From: Salvator merianae | Taxonomy: Eukaryota > Chordata > Lepidosauria > Squamata > Teiidae | DNA: 64,000 bases | Assembly (NCBI GenBank): GCA_003586115.2 | Contig: QVOM02000073.1 | Span: 34,276,268 to 34,340,267 of the forward strand | Direction of reading: 5' to 3' | In this document: positions 57,100-64,000 of the stretch, in pieces | How the letters are laid out: each line of letters begins with the position of its first letter | Numbering within the stretch: the first letter of the stretch is position 1 | Program-made: the position numbers and the translations under genes | Notes under the pieces: model-generated | The model's input: only the letters and a program-made list of their open reading frames with translations | What the model was told of the DNA's origin: nothing | The model's database searches: none

Positions 57100-57215
57100 C
57101 TCACTTTATGGAATCATTAATTGCATTTGGTTTTTATTATGTATTTTAATTGCTTATTCTTTTTATTTATTTTTTTGTTAACCATCCTGGCGCTATGCAT
57201 AAGTGGTATATAGGT
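57100..57215 (+). mobile_element. L2-type LINE 3' tail, sense
   Basis: 'atgtattttaattgcttatt', then 'gttaaccatcctggcgctat' and 'aagtggtatatag'. This corresponds to the '…gtaagccgccctgg…gggcggtatata' LINE terminus. The TAGAGATGTGCA MITE starts 7 bp beyond it. Confidence 0.55.
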
Positions 57216-57221
57216 ATCAAC

Positions 57222-57515
57222 TAGAGATGTGCATGAACTTTTTTTTTGAGTGTTTGGTTTGAATTCAACTGAACAGGGGCTCATTTGATTATTCGTCAAA
57301 CAGCAGGGTGCTTGGTTTAATTCAAAATCTTTCAGACCTCAGTCAAACAGGGTATTTTTGCTAGGTCTTTTAGAACACCCCTTTGTTCAATTCAAATTCA
57401 CATTCTGTTTTTGAACAGGCAGGTGTTTGGTTTTTGAACAGGTAGGGTGTTTGGTTTGAATTTGAACTTTTCAAACACTTTTCAAACTTTGAACCAATCC
57501 AGTTTGACATATCTA
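57222..57515. mobile_element. TAGAGATGTGCA MITE (copy 4), 294 bp
   Basis: Ends 'tagagatgtgcatgaac' and 'agtttgacatatcta'. Flanking octamers 'gtatcaac' and 'atatcaaa' agree at 6 of 8. The interior is again built of TTCAA, TTTGAA and GGTTTGAATT words. Confidence 0.75.
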
Positions 57516-57898
57516 ATATCAAATAAAAATATAGTAAAACTGAACTACATCTGGATGAATATAAGCTTTAGTACAGTGTATAATCTCAGTATAGTGCACA
57601 CAGTTGGGTTAGTAGTATATTTGAAATAAAATCTTCTGCCAGCTTCAGAACTTCAATGAAATATTTTTTTTTTCTCAAGCTCCCCATTTTTTGGGAGGGG
57701 GGAGAAGGAGAAGCACTCAAGAATTTCAGCTGTCTAGCGTAGCCTGTGGCTGCAAATAATTATCCTTATGGCTAGATGATAGCATCCCCTTAATGAAAGA
57801 GTTTGAATAGTTGTCAGCATGAGATTATCAGGACCAGATAATATGTGTTCCTGACAGCACTTAGGATTGAACAGAGTAGTTCCATGATTTGGAAACTG

Positions 57899-58050
57899 TG
57901 GGCAATTCTGCAGTGGCCAGTATACCAAACCAGCAAGCATATTAAGAGCCTCCCTTCTCCATGTTGGGCCTCCCTTAGACCACACCAGCATTTGAAAGGA
58001 AGACTCCTAGTACACTTGCTGGTCTAGTATACTGGTTAGTGGAGAATCGC
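57899..58050. mobile_element. Palindromic MITE, family B (copy 3)
   Basis: 'gggcaattctgcagtggcc' with 'agtataccaaaccagcaagc' on the left; 'agactcctagtacacttgct' and 'ggtctagtatactgg' with 'ggagaatcgc' on the right. Shorter than the other copies because part of the centre is missing. Confidence 0.7.
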
Positions 58051-58162
58051 TCTGTATTTCAGTTGATCGAATCTAGAACACATTTGTTTCCTTTTCCGTC
58101 ACATCACCTCAGATTAAACCTGTGATTAATTAAGATTAAAATACATTGTTCATCTAAGCTAA

Positions 58163-58607
58163 AGCCCTTTTCTACATCAGCTGACATACTGGTGCATGGA
58201 GCATGCCAGGCCTCTGCTTTCTGCGCACTGGACAGAGCTATGAAGTGGGACATGGCACCAAAATGGTCCCATCAGTGAAGCCATTAAAAGTAATCCATAA
58301 GTGGATTACTGACAGTATACTGGACCATGAAGACATGCGGGCAGCATGCCCTGTGATCTATATATCAGGTCTGCCCCCTTTCCAGCTGGGCACCCAGAAG
58401 CAGTGCCAGAAGTGACCTGTTTTTCTGTGCATGGCTGAAAAAAACCACAGCAGGAAACTTTGAGGTCCTGGTGGTTGGATCTGGACAGGCTGTCCGCAAC
58501 GTGGACAGTCCTTAATGTAGATTAGTGGTAGCCTGACCCACCATGGGTGATGCCATGTAGTCTGGGCCAGTGCAGTGTGAAATAGCCTGCACAGTGTAGA
58601 AACAGCC
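58163..58607. mobile_element. Candidate GGCC-type hAT-like MITE
   Basis: Left end 'gcccttttctacatcagctg'; right end in reverse complement 'aggctgtttctacactgtgc'. The shared 'GGCY.TTTCTACA' and GC-richer interior fit the GGCC-type group. No ORF with a domain. Confidence 0.5.
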
Positions 58608-59974
58608 TAAAGATCCTCCATCCTGTACTTGTGAATAGGATTCTGTTGGTCTGGTTGCTCTTAGTAATTTGTATTTCTGCCAGAGGATTGCATTCTTTTA
58701 TTTTTCATCCCAGTGCCTGATCTATTGAGATTGTTTTGAATTTCAGTTATATCAGTTGATCCTGTTAGGTCATATCCCCACTATTTTTCTTAGGTTGTTG
58801 AATAATGATAAGTGCATTTATTTGATGCAGTGAAGTTGATCATTTTTATGAAAAGTTTCTAATGTTTTGTTGAGGGAAAACTTGAGTCGGAGATAAAGAA
58901 ATCAAAACTAGGGACAAAGACAGGAATAGGAGCCAATGGCTCTCCAAATGTTTTTGAATGAGTAGTGACACATTCAACAGAACTGATGGGGGAGGTCACA
59001 CTGAATCCTTATTTTTAAGTTCTGTGGACCAAATTTGATCCAGTGGAGATTAAATGGTGGCTCAGAAAAGTGAAAGGCGCAAGGGTTCATTACTGCCTTG
59101 CCCTCTTTCACTTTTTCACTGGCTCATTTGCACATATTGTTAGGATAAACTGTCCAATTAGTTAATGGTTAATGATAATGGCGGATGTGGTCCACAAAAG
59201 TGGAAAGGACACTAGTTCTTCCCTGGATTAAGGGAAGACTGTGAGACCAGTGAACCAATTTATTGCAAATGTTTATGAAGTGTAATTTCTTCTGACAGTA
59301 ATGGTGATGTTCACTGTAACTGAGGAAGAGTTTTGTGAATTTTATACCTGGTTCAAGCCATAGCATGACTGATAGAAATTATGTTTCATCTGCTAGATTG
59401 AATGAAACAGGAAAACCAAATCCTTAATATGTTATTGGATTTTCAGGTTGTGAACCCCATCCAGCATCAGCAATGGTGAAAGATTATGGATTTTGGAGAG
59501 AAGGTTTCCTATCCCTATACTAAAGTGAATTCTGTAAAGGCAGATAATAAAACATATCATTTTATTTATTGATTTTATTTTGGTTAAACCAGTCAAAATG
59601 CAATCATGTTGTACAATGCTACAGCTTAATTTACATAAATCACTGAACAATGCAAAACTATGTTAGGCAAATAATGTCTACCTACAGAAAATGGGAGTTA
59701 AGGAACCACAGAGGTCTAGTCTACCAATATTAGTCAATGGTGCTGCAGGTGGGACCCATTCTACCTGTATGGTCCAGTCTATCAATGCAAATCAATAGCT
59801 CCTCAGAGGCTACATCATATTATTGAAAATTTCTGGGACTGCATTCAACAAGAAAAGCCATATTTTATCAGCAACCAGGTAAAAACATAACATGCTGTAA
59901 AAAAGGACAAGTCATACAAGGGACATCTCATTTTGACTCCAATTTTCTTTTTTCTTCTTTATATTAAAAGACTG
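58608..59974. other. No recognised feature
   Basis: About 1.4 kb of unassigned AT-rich sequence. Nothing supported. Confidence 0.5.
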
Positions 59975-60892
59975 AAAGAGATTTTAAAGCGTTCCAAAGG
60001 AACCTCTTGACATGGGTGAGTGGGCAATCATGTGGCAAATGTGCGTAAAACTTAGTACGTGCAAAGTGATGCACAATGGGGCAAAGAACCTTATAAACTG
60101 GTAGGAGCAGAACTTTCTATGACAGGCTTGGAAAGAGATCTCGGGGTTCTGGTGGACAGCTCATGAAGGTATTACACAGAATGCAGCAGTACTGAAAAAA
60201 GCAAATTCAATGCTAGGAATAATTAGGAAGAAGAGCCAGCAATGGTCACTGTGCCTCTTTATAAATCTGTGGTGAAGCCACCTTTGAAATATTGTGCACA
60301 ATTCTGTCACCACACTTCAGGAAAAGGGCAGCCAAAATCAGAAGCTGGAACACCTCCCTTATAAAATCAGGCTGCAATATCTAGACCTCTTCAGACTTGA
60401 AAGTTAGCATTTAAGAGGTGATCTGATTGAAATATATCAAATCATGCATGGTGTGGAATAGGTAGATACAGAAGAATTCTCTATCATACAACACAAGAAC
60501 TAGGAGGCACTCTATGAAGCTGATCGGCAGGAGAGTTACAACAGACAAGGAAAAGTGTTTTATCACCCAGATAAATCTATGGAATTTACTAGCAGAAGAG
60601 GTGCTGACAGTAGCTGGTCCGGATAGATTTAAGAAAGGATTAGACAAATTCATGAAGGTCAGGAGTATTCAATGTGGATTAGAATCAATGCCTAGGTACC
60701 ACCTCCAGGTTGGAGAAAAGTGCAGGGTTCCTCCATTTACAAGAAGTCAAGAATAGGTGAAGATTCTGCCTTTGTCTTCTGCTTGAGAATGCCCGGAAGC
60801 AATTGGTGGGCCACTGTGTAAGATAGGATGGTGGACTTGATGGGCTGTGGCCTGATCCAGCAGGATTCCTCTTGTGTCCCTGTATTGCATAT
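59975..60892 (+). mobile_element. CR1/L3-type LINE, 3' half, sense
   Basis: Begins in the RT thumb ('tggggcaaagaacc', 'gtgcaaagtgatgcacaatg') and runs through 'ctggtggacagctcatgaag', 'aatgctaggaataattagga' and 'tatggaatttactagcagaa' to the 3' end ('gggccactgtgtaagatagg', 'gacttgatgggctgtggcct'). It is the same region as the antisense copy at 41880-42868 but far more decayed, with stops in every frame over the first 500 bp. Confidence 0.85.
60514..60756 (+). pseudogene. CR1/L3 ORF2 C-terminal remnant
   Basis: ATG-initiated by chance, the frame reads 'MKLIGRRVTTDKEKCFITQI', 'NLWNLLAEEVLTVAGPDRFK' and 'KGLDKFMKVRSIQ', the same CR1 C-terminal blocks as in 42092-42442 ('LMSKRVRTDKGKYFFTQRV…LWNLLPEEV'). 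The tail after 'RSIQ' is 3' UTR translated. Confidence 0.8.
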
Positions 60893-62119
60893 CTGGTGTT
60901 TCTGATCAGTCTTGCTCTGCAGAAACTGATAGCATTTCTTTATTTTCCAGAGAAATCTATGCTGGTATCATCTCTTTCTCCACTGTCTTGACTTTTTCAG
61001 GTTTTCAGCATTCATGGAGTAACCATTATTATGATCAGAAATGCTGAAGAAAAAAGAGGATGAAGTTAACAAAAGTGCAAAGACCAGGAAGCTGTATTAA
61101 AAAAAAAATGTTATTCACAATGAATAATTTATCTCAGCTTCTACCTATTGAAAGGATGGTAGTTATTCAAATGATAGTCATTGCATAGTATTTATGAATA
61201 ATTCTTGGTTGGCTATAGTTCATTCTGAATAATTGATAGTGTGAAAATTTTGGGACAGATCCAAATAAAGGTATATACTTTAATAACTACTGAACTGAGC
61301 AGTAGAAGATTAAGCACAAATGAAGATAAATGGAAGTGCTTATTTAAGGCATATGCACATAGATTTTTATAAAGGTCTAACAGACAGCTCTGGCTGCTGT
61401 CCTATGCATACTTACTTGAGTGTAAGTCCTTCTGAATTCTTTAAGGGTTACCTTTAAGGAAACATGCATAGAATTATACTGTTATATTTGTTTTCTTTAA
61501 TCATTATTAATCATTAAGGTTATAAATTGAAGACTTGCTAGAAGTCTAGATCATTCCTTAGAGGATGGTGGTAGAATTGCCAAGTGTTACTCCACTGAGT
61601 TTTATATTCAAAGGACTGTCTAATGGCTATCCTCTGTGGTGGATGCAGAGTTTTTAAATTACGCCCATGTAGTCACTCTCCTAGTTCTTGCTACACTTAA
61701 AGAAAGTAGATGCATTGTCAGTTTGAAATCACAAAATTGTCCTAATTATCACAGCAACTAAAGAACGTTATTGAAGAGGAAACAGTAAACAAGACTGTTG
61801 AAAGGCCAGTTCTTAGATAATATAGTTTGTGTTGCATTTAAAATATGTCTCGGATTACTGAAGTCCAGCTTATTGCGCAACTAAAAAAGTCAATGTCACT
61901 TGTCCTTCAGACTGATGAATTAACAGATATTCTGAACAATACAGTTTAACGGGATTTGTTCAATATTTCCATGAAGTGAAAGCGCTTGAGGATATATTAA
62001 TACTATAATGTGCTTACGCAAACAAGCACAGGGATATTCCACATTATTGATTAGAGTTTTTTAATGTAATCATGTTTCAGTCACGTTGCTCGGACAGAGT
62101 ATCATGGAAAACAATGCTA
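60893..62119. other. No recognised feature
   Basis: About 1.2 kb of AT-rich sequence with an A-run at 61098-61109. No family recognised. Confidence 0.5.
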
Positions 62120-62437
62120 CATCATTTCTTTTTACTATTGAAAGAGGTGGTGACAGCAGTCAACCTGGATAGCTTTAAGAACAGATTGGACAGATTCATG
62201 GAGGTCAGTTTTATCAATGGCTACAGGACGGGATGCTTAGGTAGTGCCTGCAGAGTGGAGAGACAAGCAGGATTCCTCTAAAGGCCATTTGCAGGGAGTC
62301 AAGGGCAGGTTGAGGTTTTGCCTTTGTCTTCTGCTTGAGATGACCAGAAGAAGTTGGTGGGCCACTGTGTGAGACAGGATGCTGTACTAGATGGGCTGTG
62401 GCCTGATCTAGCAGGGCTCCTCTTATGTTCTTATATA
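62120..62437 (+). mobile_element. CR1/L3-type LINE 3' end, sense
   Basis: Contains 'KEVVTAVNLDSFKNRLDRFM' and 'EVSFINGY' from the ORF2 C-terminus, then the 3' UTR ('ggccatttgcagggagtcaa', 'gggccactgtgtgagacagg', 'gatctagcagggctcctctt') and the terminal 'atgttctta'. Well preserved. Confidence 0.88.
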
Positions 62438-62700
62438 GCTGTGCAAATCTGGATCAGTATAGCAAGGGGATCTAGTAGCACCTTAGACACTATAGAAAAA
62501 AGTTGGTAGCAAGAGCTTTCATAGGCTAAGCCTACTTCATTAGATGCCTTTTAGTTTGGGGAAAATTGTTATTTATACAACCAAGTGTTTATCAAGATTC
62601 TAGTGTGCTTTTTTTAACCCTTCATTTGTCAGTCCAAAGGATTTGTGCATGCAGATTCATCAGATTCATCTTTTAGGAAATTATAGCCCTTCTTGGTGAG

Positions 62701-62985
62701 GCACGGTGGGGCAGGTGGCTAAGGCACTGATCTTTCAATAGGAGGATAGAAGTTCAAGGCCCCTGTCTGCCGTGTAGAGGGGATGAGCGCCCTCTACTGG
62801 CCTCTAGCTCCAGCCAACCTAGCTGTTCGAAAGCAAGTAATTGCAAGTAGATAAATAGGGAGCATCACATTGTATGATGCAGAAGATAGATGTAAGCCTT
62901 CGGGTGAAAAATAACTTGGAAGCCGCTTTAAGTCAGCTTTGGCCGAGAAAAGCAGGGTATAAAAACCAAGTTCTTCTTCTTGTTG
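62701..62985 (+). mobile_element. tRNA-derived SINE with LINE-like tail
   Basis: A tRNA-like head with an A box ('tggctaaggcac', 62718-62729) and a B box ('agttcaaggcc', 62751-62761) spaced as in a Pol III promoter, then a tRNA-unrelated body, then a tail ('aagccgctttaagtcagc', 'gagaaaagcagggtataaaa') resembling the 3' ends of L2-like LINEs, and a TTC-rich end. Flanks 'ttcttggtg' and 'ttcttgttg' (8 of 9) may be the target duplication. Only one copy is present in this window. Confidence 0.75.
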
Positions 62986-63427
62986 TTTCTGGATTTTGAA
63001 ATAACAGATACTGAGGCTCTATCAGAGTCTTAGGGTTAACTCACTGTAAATTGACTCAAGCCTTTCTTTACGAAAAATGTAATGTAGATGTAAATTGTTC
63101 TTATGCATAATGTTTCCTAATGATAACAATTCCATTGCAGTCAGGATTTAGAGTTGAATTTGACAGGGGGATAGTGGCTGATGAATGAGGTCTTGTTTTC
63201 ATAAATGTGAACTGGCTTTTTAAAAAGGTTCATTGTGTATCAATTTTATCATAGATTCTTAATTGTATATAGTAATTTGAGTTTTAGTCCTTCAATGGCT
63301 TTGTTTATGGAAAATACTGAATAAATTTAATAAATAATGGAAACAAACAATTCAAGAGAAAAGGACAATTGCAAATAATTTGAAGAGAGCTTTGAGCGGG
63401 TGGTTATAAGACCTAACAGCTAAACTT
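62986..63427. other. No recognised feature
   Basis: AT-rich; 'actgaataaatttaataaat' at about 63320 resembles a LINE tail but lacks other support. Confidence 0.4.
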
Positions 63428-63611
63428 AGAATGACTCTGCACTGGCCAGTATACTGGACCAACAAACATACTAGGAGCTTCCTTTCCACACACTAGTGCT
63501 GTCTAAGAGAGGGCCTCCCTTAGACCATACAAGCATGCAGAAGGGAGGCACTTAGTATACCTGCTAGTATACTAGGTGCTTCCCTAGTATACTGGCCAGT
63601 GTATAATTGCC
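63428..63611. mobile_element. Palindromic MITE, family B (copy 4)
   Basis: 'gaatgactctgcactggcca' and 'gtatactggaccaac' on the left; 'ccttagaccatacaagcatg', 'agaagggaggca' and 'tagtatactggccagtgtat' on the right. The 'ctagtatact…ggtgcttccctagtatact' near the right end is a small internal duplication. Confidence 0.7.
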
Positions 63612-64000
63612 TTTGCTTTCAGCAAAGCCACTTTTTTCTTCTCAATGGAAATCTGGCCAATATTGAAATAGTGGCGAGGGAGTACGACAAAGAGAAAAGA
63701 AACTAAGAAGTCCCACAGATGCCATCTCAAACAGAAAACTTAACATGGATTTTTGACTTCAAATGAATGGAAATACTGTGCACTAAGATATGGAGTAATC
63801 TGGATCCAAACTCCATACATTCAGTAGTGGTTAAAGGAAGAAATATGAACCCATGCAGGAAGCCCATCTATATTGATTGCTCCTGCCAACAGCACTCAAA
63901 TCAGAATGCCATGAAACTAATGTAAAGCTTACAAATACAAGCTAACTCTGCTGGAGAGAACTGTACTAGCACAAAAGATTCTCTCCTCCCCAGGATGTGT
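63612..64000. other. No recognised feature
   Basis: Unassigned sequence to the end of the window. No exon or repeat that I can support. Confidence 0.5.

Noticed and set aside
62701..62985. A functional tRNA gene at 62701-62775
   Set aside because: The head has A- and B-box-like motifs but no full cloverleaf that I can fold, and it continues directly into a SINE body and tail.
1..64000. CRISPR arrays, bacterial operons, phage or plasmid features
   Set aside because: No regularly spaced direct repeats, no prokaryotic gene density or ribosome binding sites. The only regular repeats are microsatellites and transposons.

Overview
The window reads as non-coding vertebrate nuclear DNA, most likely from a squamate reptile (lizard or snake). 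That is an inference from its repeats, which include a near-full-length RTE/BovB LINE, L2 LINEs, CR1/L3-type LINEs with the usual squamate 3' end (…GGACTAGATGGGCTGTG… then ATGTTCTTA), vertebrate L1 3' ends, a tRNA-derived SINE and many short hAT-like DNA transposons. I recognised no host exon, no functional RNA gene, no CRISPR array and nothing bacterial. Every protein similarity I can defend belongs to a decayed retrotransposon. The region could be intergenic or a large intron.

Layout. 0-4 kb: a CR1/L3 tail, then an antisense L2 (765-3765) with ORF1 and endonuclease/linker remnants but no reverse transcriptase. 4-7.6 kb: AT-rich DNA with several palindromic MITEs. 7.8-11.2 kb: an antisense BovB interrupted by a hAT-like element. 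12.3-20 kb: nested and clustered hAT-like MITEs, L2 scraps and a tiny retro-insertion with a perfect 22-bp target-site duplication. 20.9-24.2 kb: an antisense L2 with EN and RT remnants, split by a MITE. 26.4-29.2 kb: a hAT-like element, another MITE and two independent antisense L1 3' ends. 31-32 kb: three different MITE families side by side. 35.2-35.8 kb: a TIR-bounded element carrying three inverted CCAAT motifs. 40.7-43 kb: a nested stack in which a BovB hosts both a hAT-like MITE with an 8-bp duplication and a CR1/L3 LINE. Its 170-codon ORF runs from BovB into CR1 sequence. 47-51 kb: an L2 RT fragment, a possible larger TIR element and a CR1 tail. 52-58 kb: mostly unrecognised DNA, several L2 3' ends, and a minus-strand block with a TATA box and a polyadenylation signal that may be an LTR. 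58-64 kb: MITEs, two CR1/L3 3' ends and a tRNA-SINE.

How it fits together: the LINEs supply reverse transcriptase, and the SINE tail resembles the LINE 3' ends nearby. The MITEs are non-coding and would depend on transposases encoded elsewhere. The nesting gives a relative time order: the BovB and GGCC-type hAT elements came first, and the TAGAGATGTGCA MITEs and one CR1 came later. The strongest unexplained signals are the chimeric LINE ORF, the TAGAGATGTGCA family with 8-bp duplications, a multi-hairpin MITE family with perfect palindromes, and an unassigned 94-bp inverted repeat pair at 39.7 and 43.8 kb.
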